A stretch of 64,000 nt of DNA from Taiwanofungus camphoratus (Eukaryota; Basidiomycota; Agaricomycetes; Polyporales; Taiwanofungaceae): NCBI GenBank assembly GCA_003999685.1, contig CP021229.1, forward strand, positions 620,001 to 684,000, written 5' to 3'. Made by a program: the position numbers and the translations under genes. This document shows, in pieces, positions 1 through 9,051 of this stretch; position 1 is the first letter of the stretch, and each line of letters starts with the position of its first letter. Below the pieces are notes generated by a model. It was given only the letters and a program-made list of their open reading frames with translations. It made no database searches and was not told the DNA's origin.

Positions 1-7
1 CACACGC

Positions 8-2425
8 ATGCGCTACGCAGGAGGTACCTTTTCTGGAGTTAAAAGCATTCTAATTGCCCGCGAAATCACCGTTGTGGGGCATCGGTGTACTCCAGAAGGT
101 CGCCTACCGGACGAGTCTCGTGTTGCAGCCATACGCAACTGGGGACCTTGTGCGACCCTATCTGACGTTCGAGCCTTTTTAGGAACCATTGGAGTGGTCC
201 GTATCTTCATCCGAAACTTCGCGCATCGTGCAGATGCCTTAGTACGCCTAACGCGAAAGGCGGTACCCTTCGAATTTGGTCCAGCGCAAATCGCAGCGCA
301 GGAGGACCTTAAGGATGCTTTGCTGTCCTCTCCAGCTCTCCGATCCATTAACTATTCGTCAGGTGCGCCCGTCATCTTAGCGGTTGACACCTCCTATATT
401 GCAGTTGGCTATCACCTTTGCCAATGCGATGAGGACAACCCTAAAGTCCGATTCTACAATCGTTTCGGATCCATCACCCTAAATGATCGCGAGCGGAGGT
501 TCTCGCAACCGAAGTTAGAGATCTACGGATTGTTTCGAGCACTTCGCGTACTACGAATCTACCTAATCGGAGTTAGGAACCTTATAGTGGAAGTGGACGC
601 ACGCTATATCAAAGGGATGTTGCAAAATCCGGACATCGCACCCAGCGCGAGTATAAATCGCTGGATCGTATCGATTCTAACATTCCATTTCACCCTAGTA
701 CATGTACCAGGTACGATGCATGGACCAGATGGACTATCAAGACGAACCCCCCAGCCAGGAGATCAAGAAGAGAGCAGCGAAGAAGACTTCGAAGACTGGA
801 TAGACAAAATGCACTCGTTTCTACATCACATCCAAGCCCCCCCTTCCCATCCTATACCATCGATTTCTACCCTATTCCCTTACGAATTCGCCTCTAACAT
901 TCCTATCACAACACCCACACCTCCAATAGCTCCAACCTTCGCCTCCGAGTTGGCTGAGGACAGCCAAGGTCTCAATAGGGAGGAGGAGAGCTACGATACC
1001 GTCCCAAGATCCGAAATGGCCAAGGAAGCTGACGCAAGACTTGACTTAGTAGCAAAATTCCTACGAAGCCTCGCGAGACCTGCCAACCTATTGGATGCAG
1101 AATACGAAGGTTTCGTAAAATACTGTCTTCTATTCTTCCTCGATGAGGACATACTATGGCGCAAAGATCCACAAGGAGCTCACAAACTAGTTGTTAAGCA
1201 GGCAGATCGTCTACGAATCCTCCGAGAATGTCACGATGCAGTCGCGCATGGAGGAATACACGCTACGAAGGTGCTGATTTCGGAGCGGTTTTGGTGGCCC
1301 TACCATCATATCAACATTGCCTGGTATGTTCGAAGCTGCCACCTATGCCAGATTCGCCAAGTGCGGCAGATCCTAATTCCTCCTACGGTCGCTACGCCCG
1401 CTCCGATCTTCGCAAAGGTTCACATAGATACCATGCATATGCCCCCTTCTAACGGATTTAGGTACTTGGTGCAAGGCCGGTGTTCTCTAACCCAGTACCC
1501 CGAATTTCGGATGCTTCGCAAGGAAACGGCTAAAGCTTTGGCAGAATGGCTCTTCGAAGACTTTGTTTGTAGGTGGGGCGCGCTATCGGAGATAGTCACG
1601 GACAACGGTGCTCCCTTCGTAAAAGCTACGAACTACATAGCGAAGAAGTACCAGCTACGACATATCCGAATTAGCAGATACAATTCGCGTGCCAACGGAC
1701 TGGTGGAGAGGCCTCACTTCGATGTTAGGCAGGCTCTATTCAAGGCCGTGGATGGCGAAGAGTCTAAATGGTCTCAGGCAACGTACTCGGTCTTCTGGTC
1801 CGAAAGGATCACGACTCGAAAGCGCATGGGATGTTCGCCCTATTTCGCGGTCACTGGCACCCACCCTGTTATCCCTTTGGACGTCGTAGAGGCCACCTAT
1901 ATCCTTCCTCCTCCGTCCTCCATGCTATCCACGACCGATCTTATCGCACGACGAGCTATCGCATTGCAAAAGCGGGTGACTCAGGTAGCGGAACTACATT
2001 CGAAGGTCTACGAAGCGCGAAGACAAGCTGCTCTGCGATTCGAAGAGAAGCATAAGCACACCATCCACGATTTCAACTTCGAAAAGGGCGATTTAGTACT
2101 AATTCGCAACACACAGATAGAAAAGTCCCTAAATCGAAAGATGCGACCTCGCTACCTCGGCCCAGTACTCGTGGTATCTAGAAACAAAGGTGGTGCTTAT
2201 ATCCTATGCGAATTGGATGGTTCGGTACTCGACAGGCCTACGGCAGCCTTCCGAGTCATCCCCTACTTAGCGCGAAAAGCCCTCGAACTTCCTACCGAAC
2301 TCCTGGACGTGTCGACGGAGCGACTTCGCGAACTAGAGCTGACTACCACCCAAGGCGATGACGAAGAACTAGGATCGTATCCCTACTCTCCTAAGTCCGG
2401 CTCTAGTCCATCCGAATCTCACTAA
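8..2425 (+). CDS. Pol polyprotein, partial (outer element): end of RT, RNase H, integrase
   Basis: The 805 codons from the first in-frame ATG correspond to residue 480 onward of the 1,284-residue array Pol, so the ATG is internal and not a true start. The frame holds the RNase H region, the HHCC zinc-binding module, the integrase core with its D, D and E residues, and the GPY/F-like tail. It stays open to its natural stop. About seven residues differ from the array copies, mostly conservative. The protein would convert element RNA to DNA and integrate it. No chromodomain is visible at the C-terminus. Confidence 0.9.
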   Translation: MRYAGGTFSGVKSILIAREITVVGHRCTPEGRLPDESRVAAIRNWGPCATLSDVRAFLGTIGVVRIFIRNFAHRADALVRLTRKAVPFEFGPAQIAAQEDLKDALLSSPALRSINYSSGAPVILAVDTSYIAVGYHLCQCDEDNPKVRFYNRFGSITLNDRERRFSQPKLEIYGLFRALRVLRIYLIGVRNLIVEVDARYIKGMLQNPDIAPSASINRWIVSILTFHFTLVHVPGTMHGPDGLSRRTPQPGDQEESSEEDFEDWIDKMHSFLHHIQAPPSHPIPSISTLFPYEFASNIPITTPTPPIAPTFASELAEDSQGLNREEESYDTVPRSEMAKEADARLDLVAKFLRSLARPANLLDAEYEGFVKYCLLFFLDEDILWRKDPQGAHKLVVKQADRLRILRECHDAVAHGGIHATKVLISERFWWPYHHINIAWYVRSCHLCQIRQVRQILIPPTVATPAPIFAKVHIDTMHMPPSNGFRYLVQGRCSLTQYPEFRMLRKETAKALAEWLFEDFVCRWGALSEIVTDNGAPFVKATNYIAKKYQLRHIRISRYNSRANGLVERPHFDVRQALFKAVDGEESKWSQATYSVFWSERITTRKRMGCSPYFAVTGTHPVIPLDVVEATYILPPPSSMLSTTDLIARRAIALQKRVTQVAELHSKVYEARRQAALRFEEKHKHTIHDFNFEKGDLVLIRNTQIEKSLNRKMRPRYLGPVLVVSRNKGGAYILCELDGSVLDRPTAAFRVIPYLARKALELPTELLDVSTERLRELELTTTQGDDEELGSYPYSPKSGSSPSESH

Positions 2426-2957
2426 AGAATCGGAGGAGCAATCGACGATACCCCGACTTTAGCTAAGATTACGCTACGTCCATTTTACTTTTCGCTTACC
2501 CTTTGGTCATGTTTTACATTCCCCAACAAGCCCCCACTCAGTTTTGACAGCTACGAAGTTCCGAATGTCTACGAATTTTTACTTACAACATCTCCTACTT
2601 TTTACTATAGTGATTCAACTCACGAAGTCGCGATATCGTTCTAAAGGCTCCTAAAACGCTGAGCGGAGCGAAGATTGCGCGAGGGGCCTTAAGCCCTTCA
2701 AGGCCATGATGATTTACTGAGCCTAAATGAGCGCATTTTATCCCCCTAAGTCTTCTAATTCTTCGCTGTGTTGTTTGGTTACTTCACGCACTTAGGAACC
2801 TTTTCACAAGGACGACGTTTGCGCCCGCTTTATTCAGACTACTGTACACATATTGGAAAAGGTCCCTAGCAAAGGGACGCGCAACGAGAGAGAATACAGC
2901 ACGTTGGTGCGACAGATACGGAACGGGCGAGATGACGAACTACGAACCCCCCACCTT
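2426..2957 (+). other. Non-coding gap between the pol stop and the antisense gene stop (outer copy)
   Basis: About 530 bp separates the convergent 3' ends of pol and the antisense accessory gene. It contains the mirror image of the AATAAA signal described for array unit 1. No open frame of note was seen. Confidence 0.6.
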
Positions 2958-4335
2958 CTAAACCTCGGCCTCGGCATCTTCCTCATCCTGCTCGGACTCA
3001 CCGGAGGGACCAGGATCAGTAGAGGAGGCGGCGACGTGACGGCGAGGAAGAGGGAGAGAGCTCAAGTCGAGCGGCGCAGGCGTACGACCGGTTAGGGCGG
3101 TTTCGGCACGATAGAGCCCCGAGATGTAGTCTTCGAGACGCATCGCGTGACTCTCAGCCATCGCGCGGTCATACCAGAGGCCTTCGACAACGGCTTGATG
3201 CGCAGGGGTGAGGCCGTCCAAGTATTCGGCGCCGTTAAGGGCCAGCGAGGCCTCGAGCGACATCGTAGGCACAGGGGTCGACTTCGCCTTCTTGGACTCG
3301 CGGGCGTGAGGCGGGGACACCTGAGGAGGTTGGCCCGCAGCTAAGGGATGCCCTAACATCAGCAATGACGCGATAACGAGGGCACGAGAAGCCCTACCAC
3401 GCTTCGAAACACGCACGCCGCGCTCCTTACCGTCTACGGAGAATCCGCCCCAATAACACCCCTGCGACTCTCGCAGGCACTTACCACACTTCACGGCACC
3501 CGCGGGGAGTTCGCACTCGAAGTCTGCGGTGTAGGTGCTGCAGCGATCGCACTAGGTAGCAATGATAAGCCGCGAACAGTCACGAAAAGGACGTGCACTC
3601 ACCTTCGCATGAGTTCGCCTATGCTCCGCCGCCTTCGCCATGTTAGCCAGGGCTTCGGGCGTCGGAGGAGCCTTCGCCTTCGCAGCATCCTTCCCCTGAG
3701 CAGGAGGGACCCCTACGAAGACACCCGAACTCGTGGACGAGGCGAGTTCGCCGACTTGGCCGCTAGAAACGGAGGCCATGATCGAGCTGGCCTGGGAAGC
3801 CGCGCGAGTAGAAGCTGCTGCCTTGGCCCGAGCTGAGGGACGACGAGTACGCGATGAGGTACGACTAGGGGCCGGCGAAGGCACAGAAGACGAAGCCGCA
3901 AGTTGGGCAGCGCGTTCAAGTGCAGCGCGCTCGGCCGCCTCCACACGAAGTCATTCGGTCGCGCGGGCAAGTTCGCGCTGCGCGTCTCGCTCTTGAAGCA
4001 TAGCGGCGAACTGAGGAAAGCCGGTACGCGCCCACGAGATCCACGACGAGTCCGCGAGAGGGAGGATCGCCGTCAAACCTTCGACGATGGCGGCCTCTAA
4101 AGTAGGATCGGCAGGAGCGTTCAAAGCCTGGGACAGGACCCGCCAGTTACCCTATAACGCAGTGAAGACGATGTAACGGGCGACCGAGGAGGGTACGTAC
4201 CACACGACGTCCTAAGTTCCTCGCCCACCGCAAGTAATCTTCGGCCTCCGCTACGCCCTCCGGACGAGAATCGAGGAGCGCCAGGACGTCGCTGTGAGCT
4301 AGGCCAACACCATCAGAGTCCATATCGTCGAACAT
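2958..4335 (-). pseudogene. Antisense accessory gene of the outer element
   Basis: This is the counterpart of the antisense gene in each array unit (see 7142-8519). It lies on the strand opposite to pol, with the same three open blocks and GT-AG gaps. By eye it differs from the array copies by roughly 1-2% of residues, and it has about one break. Function is unknown. Confidence 0.7.
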
Positions 4336-4489
4336 GATGGGGAAGGGAAAGGCAAAAGGGAAGGAGGAGAAAAAGATAAGAGGCACCCACGATTAGCTTC
4401 TATCAGGATATCGCCCGCTTCGCAGATCGGACGCGATAGGCTACAAATTCCCACGGTCGCGCACACTGACTGAGGACAGTCAGGATTTC

Positions 4490-4502
4490 AATAGGGAGGA
4501 GG
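4490..4502 (+). promoter_or_regulatory. Polypurine tract of the outer element
   Basis: AATAGGGAGGAGG lies directly against the first base of the 3' LTR (TGATGAG at 4503). In LTR retroelements this RNase H-resistant purine run primes plus-strand DNA synthesis. Its position fixes the LTR start and supports the 1.6-kb LTR. Confidence 0.85.
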
Positions 4503-5366
4503 TGATGAGTCCTGTAGCCTCCTGGGCCTCGAATCGCGATTTTAGGAGCTTTCTGATCCCCCAACCGACCACTCTAAGACTCTCCTACTCCCTACGACAG
4601 GAGGGATAGGTTCCTATAATATTCCTAACGCCCCCTCTCTTTCCTAAACCCTCCTAACACCCTACGAAGTCTTGCGAAGTCACACGAGGTGCTACGAGAT
4701 TTCGAATGCTAGACGCGAAGTCCCTAACTCCTGCTAAGTCCACTATCGGACACTGCCGGCCCTCCCATACTGTTCCATTGGATCTAGGTCCTATCTACTA
4801 CGTCACTCATCCCGGGCTTAGCTAAGAAGTCTTAGCTAAGTCTCTCCTAGCTCTTGTGATTGCAGTTACCTCCGATAGGCTCCGAAACGGTCCGAAGTTC
4901 CGGAAGCTGGACTTAGGAAGCCTTGTGCACCCCCATGGGTCTCGATCCTATGCCATAAGGTCATCCTAGGGCGTACCCACATGACCCTCCACCCAGTTAG
5001 GACACCTCCTGCCCTGATTAGGCCAAGTCCCGCTGCTAAGAACTTCGTGCGCTTTTAGCCCGCTAAGATAGGTGATCACGGCGCATGGCTGCTCTCGGAT
5101 AGTCATCCCGCCCTCGTGAATGAAGTTGGTCACCTTTCTACCGTTCGTAGTTCCCCTGTTTCAGTTCCTAATTAGTTCCTATCCTCCTCGTGTTCACTTC
5201 GGAGTCCATGCGTTTTAGTACACATTTCAGACTCGTAAGGATCACTTCGCGCAAGATTAGTTCACCTCACGCTCCCCTATTTAGTCAGAGGTAGTTTACT
5301 ATGTAAGAGGGAGACCCCTCAGTGCACGCTTCTCTCTTTGGAATACCAGTTCCCCTGTAGCTCCGA
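4503..5366 (+). repeat. Outer element 3' LTR, left piece (864 bp)
   Basis: It begins TGATGAG after the polypurine tract and is interrupted by the array after the bases CCGA. The continuation is found at 48851-49594 in the same orientation. It is the inverted counterpart of 6111-6973 in LTR 1, which produces the large inverted repeat at the left of the window. Confidence 0.9.
5363..5366. repeat. Target-site duplication CCGA, left copy
   Basis: CCGA here abuts the TG end of LTR 1. The same four bases follow the CA end of LTR 5 at 48847-48850. Both lie inside what was one continuous outer LTR. Ty3/Gypsy integrases typically leave 4-6 bp duplications. Confidence 0.85.
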
Positions 5367-5494
5367 TGATACGACCTAGGGGACCCTGGTACCTAGGGAG
5401 TGCTCCGCAACGTGGCTGGGGGTAGTGTGATAACTGTGAAGGTGTGAGGGTAGGAGCTACAACCTGTATGATACCGGGAAACCTGTATGTCTTG

Positions 5495-5502
5495 TTTTTA
5501 TA
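5495..5502 (-). promoter_or_regulatory. Sense TATA-like box in the LTR
   Basis: TATAAAAA on the element's coding strand, about 130 bp before the LTR end. This is a plausible place for the gag-pol transcript promoter. Array LTRs 2-5 carry the same sequence. Assigned by motif and position only. Confidence 0.45.
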
Positions 5503-5915
5503 AGTGGGGGAGTAAGGGGCCAAGGGTCCTGCACAACAGGATCTTGTTCCTAAGTGCTATACTAACCCTGAGGCCTTGCGAGGCCCTCCGAAGTATGCGA
5601 AGTTCTTCGAGGTTTTGCGAAGTCCTTCGAAGTTTTAGCTAAATCGCGCGAGCTGACTTCGTAGATGTTGCGAAGTCCTTCTAGCTAGAGTTAGCTAAAG
5701 GGCGTAAGGCTTAGGGGTGTGTTAGAGCGAAGTGGGCGAGGTCTGGCTAGCGTAGGAGACCTGTAGGAGAGGTCGGGGAGTTCGAGGGCGTAGGGAGCTG
5801 TACTATAGCCTGTAACTAAGGCTATGGGAGGGTCGTAGGGCTATTCGTAGGACGTAGGGATAACGCAACGTGAGCCTAAGGGTATAACTAAGGCGGAGGC
5901 CCACCGGATAGGTGC

Positions 5916-5923
5916 TATAAAAG
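5916..5923 (+). promoter_or_regulatory. Antisense TATA-like box in the LTR
   Basis: TATAAAAG on the plus strand, opposite to gag-pol. From LTR 1 it points at the antisense gene that begins at 7142, about 1.2 kb downstream. The same box is present in every array LTR. Promoter function is inferred from motif and direction only. Confidence 0.4.
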
Positions 5924-6973
5924 GTGCTGAAGGGTGCGAAGTCACGGCGACTTTCGTAGATCGTAGTGCGTAGTTCGGGAAGCGTAGACGTGGTTCGTAG
6001 ATATATCGCGAGCGTAGACGTAGTTCAAAGGTACTGAAACGAAGCTGGGGTGGAGACTTAGGGACCTTAGGACCGTTCCTAAGGTTGTACTCGCGGCGCT
6101 TTCCTGAGATCGGAGCTACAGGGGAACTGGTATTCCAAAGAGAGAAGCGTGCACTGAGGGGTCTCTCTCGTACATAGTAAACTACCTCTGACTAAATAGG
6201 GGAGCGTGAGGTGAACTAATCTTGCGCGAAGTGATCCTTACGAGTCCGAAATGTGTACTAAAACGCCTGGACTCCGAAGTGAACACGAGGAGGATAGGAA
6301 CTAATTAGGAACTGAAACAGGGGAACTACGAACGGTAGAAAGGTGACCAACTTCATTCACGAGGGCGGGATGACTATCCGAGAGCAGCCATGCGCCGTGA
6401 TCACCTATCTTAGCGGGCTAAGAGCGCACGAAGTTCTTAGCAGCGGGACTTGGCCTAATCGGGGCAGGAGGTGTCCTAACTGGGTGGAGGGTCATGTGGG
6501 TACGCCCTAGGATGACCTTATGGCATAGGATCGAGACCCATGGGGGTGCACAAGGCTTCCTACGTCCAGCTTCCGGAACTTCGGACCGTTTCGGAGCCTA
6601 TCGGAGGTAACTGCAATCACAAGAGCTAGGAGAGACTTAGCTAAGACTTCTTAGCTAAGCCCGGGATGAGTGACGTAGTAGATAGGACCTAGATCCAATG
6701 GAACAGTATGGGAGGGCCGGCAGTGTCCGATAGTGGACTTAGCAGGAGTTAGGGACTTCGCGTCTAGCATTCGAAATCTCGTAGCACCTCGTGTGGCTTC
6801 GCAAGACTTCGTAGGGTGTTAGGAGGGTTTAGGAAAGAGAGGGGGCGTTAGGAACTTTATAGGAACCTATCCCTCCTGTCGTAGGCTGTAGGAGAGTCTT
6901 AGAGTGGTCGGTTGGGGGATTAGAAAGCTCCTAAAATCGCGATTCGGGGGCCAGGAGGCTACGGGACTCATCA

Positions 6974-6986
6974 CCTCCTCCCTATT
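6974..6986 (-). promoter_or_regulatory. Polypurine tract, unit 1 (repeated at 17442, 27911, 38379)
   Basis: AATAGGGAGGAGG on the minus strand abuts the 3' LTR with no gap. The other units carry it at 17442-17454, 27911-27923 and 38379-38391. A related 32-nt stretch recurs inside pol (10491-10522). Confidence 0.88.
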
Positions 6987-7141
6987 GAAATCCTGACTGT
7001 CCTCAGTCAGTGTGCGCGACCGTGGGAACTTGTAGCCTATCGCGTCCGATCTGCGAAGCGGGCGATATCCTGATAGAAGCTAATTGTGGGTGCCTCTTAT
7101 CTTTTTCTCCTTTCTCCCCTTTTGCCTTTCCCTTCCCCATC

Positions 7142-8519
7142 ATGTTCGACGATATGGACTCTGATGGTGTTGGCCTAGCTCACAGCGACGTCCTGGCGCT
7201 CCTCGATTCTCGTCCGGAGGGCGTAGCGGAGGCCGAAGATTACTTGCGGTGGGCGAGGAACTTAGGACGTCGTGTGGTACGTACCCTCCTCGGTCGCCCG
7301 TTACATCGTCTTCACTGCGTTATAGGGTAACTGGCGGGTCCTGTCCCAGGCTTCGAACGCTCCTGCCGATCCTACTTTAGAGGCCGCCATCGTCGAAGGT
7401 TTGACGGCGATCCTCCCTCTCGCGGACTCGTCGTGGATCTCGTGGGCGCGTACCGGCTTTCCTCAGTTCGCCGCTATGCTTCAAGAGCGAGACGCGCAGC
7501 GCGAACTTGCCCGCGCGACCGAACGACTTCGTGTGGAGGCGGCCGAGCGCGCTGCGCTTGAACGTGCTGCCCAACTTGCGGCTTCGTCTTCTGCTCCTTC
7601 GCCGGCCCCTAGTCGTACCTCATCGCGTACTCGTCGTCCCTCAGCTCGGGCCAAGGCAGCAGCTTCTACTCGCGCGGCTTCCCAGGCCAGCTCGATCATG
7701 GCCTCCATTTCTAGCGGCCAAGTCGGCGAACTCGCCTCGTCCACGAGTTCGGGTGTCTTCGTAGGGGTCCCTCCTGCTCAGGGGAAGGACACTGCGAAGG
7801 CGAAGGCTCCTCCGACGCCCGAAGCCCTGGCTAACATGGCGAAGGCGGCGGAGCATAGGCGAACTCATGCGAAGGTGAGTGCACGTCCTTTTCGTGACCG
7901 TTCGCGGCTTATGATTGCTACCTAGTGCGATCGCTGCAGCACCTACACCGCAGACTTCGAGTGCGAACTCCCCGCGGGCGCCGTGAAGTGTGGTAAGTGC
8001 CTGCGAGAGTCGCAGGGGTGTTATTGGGGCGGATTCTCCGTAGACGGTAAGGAGCGCGGCGTGCGCGTTTCGAAGCGTGGTAGGGCTTCTCGTGCCCTCG
8101 TTATCGTGACATTGCTGATGTTAAGACGTTCCCTAGCTGCGGGCCAACCTCCTCAGGTGTCCCCGCCTCGCGCCCGCGAGTCCAAGAAGGCGAAGTCGGC
8201 CCCTGCGCCTACGATGTCGCTCGAGGCCTCGCTGGCCCTTAACGGCGCTGAATACTTGGACGGCCTCACCCCTGCGCATCAAGCCATTGTCGAAGGCCTC
8301 TGGTATGACCGCGCGATGGCCGAGAGTCGCGCGATGCGTCTCGAAGACTACATCTCGGGGCTCTATCGTGCCGAAACCGCCCTAACCGGTCGTACGCCTG
8401 CACCGCTCGACTTGAGCTCTCTCCCCCTTCCTCGCCGTCGCGTCGCCGCCTCCTCTACCGATCCTGGTCCCTCTGGTGAGTCCGAGCAGGATGAGGAAGA
8501 TGCCGAGGCCGAGGTTTAG
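7142..8519 (+). CDS. Antisense accessory gene of unit 1: Cys-rich protein in three open blocks
   Basis: It lies between pol and the 3' LTR on the strand opposite to gag-pol. Three open blocks follow one another: 7142-7276 (ATG start, about 45 codons), 7326-7874 (about 183 codons) and 7926-8519 (about 197 codons to a TAG stop). The gaps of 49 and 51 bp begin GTACGT and GTGAGT and end in TAG, fall between codons, and match the size of host introns. The middle block has an Arg/Glu/Ala-rich, probably coiled-coil stretch followed by a Ser/Pro/Arg-rich tail. The last block opens with a cysteine cluster (CDRC, then KCGKC and GCYW) suggestive of metal binding. AATAAA follows at 8643-8648. Function is unknown; a Gag-like or nucleic-acid-binding role is a guess. 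Confidence 0.68.
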
Positions 8520-9051
8520 AAGGTGGGGGGTTCGTAGTTCGTCATCTCGCCCGTTCCGTATCTGTCGCACCAACGTGCTGTATTCTCTCTCGTTGCGCGT
8601 CCCTTTGCTAGGGACCTTTTCCAATATGTGTACAGTAGTCTGAATAAAGCGGACGCAAACGTCGTCCTTGTGAAAAGGTTCCTAAGTGTGTGAAGTAACC
8701 AAACAACACAGCGAAGAATTAGAAGACTTAGGGGGATAAAATGCGCTCATTTAGGCTCAGTAAATCATCATGGCCTTGAAGGGCTTAAGGCCCCTCGCGC
8801 AATCTTCGCTCCGCTCGGCGTTTTAGGAGCTTTTTAGAACGATATCGCGACTTCGTGAGTTGAATCACTATAGTAAAAAGTAGGAGATGTTGTAAGTAAA
8901 AATTCGTAGACATTCGGAACTTCGTAGCTGTCAAACTGAGTGGGGGCTTGTTGGGGAAAGTAAAACATGACCAAAAGGTAAGCGAAAAGTAAAATGGACG
9001 TAGCGTAATCTTAGCTAAAGTCGGGGTATCGTCGATTGCTCCTCTGATTCT
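8520..9051. other. Gap between the convergent 3' ends of pol and the antisense gene
   Basis: It carries AATAAA on the plus strand at 8643-8648, 124 bp after the antisense stop and a candidate poly(A) signal for that gene. The remainder shows no open frame or repeat that could be assigned. The same gap recurs in the other units. Confidence 0.55.

Larger units (their letters stand above)
1..5366 (+). mobile_element. Outer Ty3/Gypsy element, 3' part (5' part lies left of the window)
   Basis: This is a plus-strand LTR retrotransposon of the same family as the array to its right. Visible parts in order are pol from mid reverse transcriptase to its stop (to 2425), an antisense accessory gene (2958-4335, minus strand), a polypurine tract (4490-4502), and the 3' LTR from 4503. 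The LTR is interrupted after 864 bp by the inverted array and resumes at 48851-49594. The two pieces total 1,608 bp against 1,607 bp for an array LTR. Its LTR differs from the array LTRs by roughly 2-4% by eye, so it is a separate, somewhat older copy. It is interrupted by the array, and its antisense gene has about one break. Confidence 0.92.
5367..6973 (-). repeat. LTR 1 (3' LTR of unit 1)
   Basis: It is 1,607 bp. On the plus strand it runs TGATACG...CTCATCA, so it has TG/CA termini in both readings. The limits are fixed by the polypurine tract on one side (6974-6986), the primer site next to the equivalent end of LTR 2, and the CCGA duplication. A sense TATA-like box (TATAAAAA on the minus strand, 5495-5502) lies about 130 bp from the inner end, implying short R and U5 regions. 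A second TATA box (TATAAAAG, 5916-5923) points the other way, towards the antisense gene. The stretch 5569-5700 is dense in GCGAAGT and ACTTCG words. Confidence 0.92.

Noticed and set aside
5367-6120. A shorter LTR of about 741-754 bp, suggested by where the inverted repeat breaks
   Set aside because: That break is only the point where the array entered the outer LTR. The polypurine tract, the primer site, the TG/CA ends and the CCGA duplication all fix the LTR at 1,607 bp.
7401-8519. Two separate small genes on the plus strand (174 and 178 codons)
   Set aside because: Neither has a natural ATG at its start. Both are open blocks bordered by GT-AG gaps in register with each other and with an ATG-started block at 7142, so one gene is simpler.
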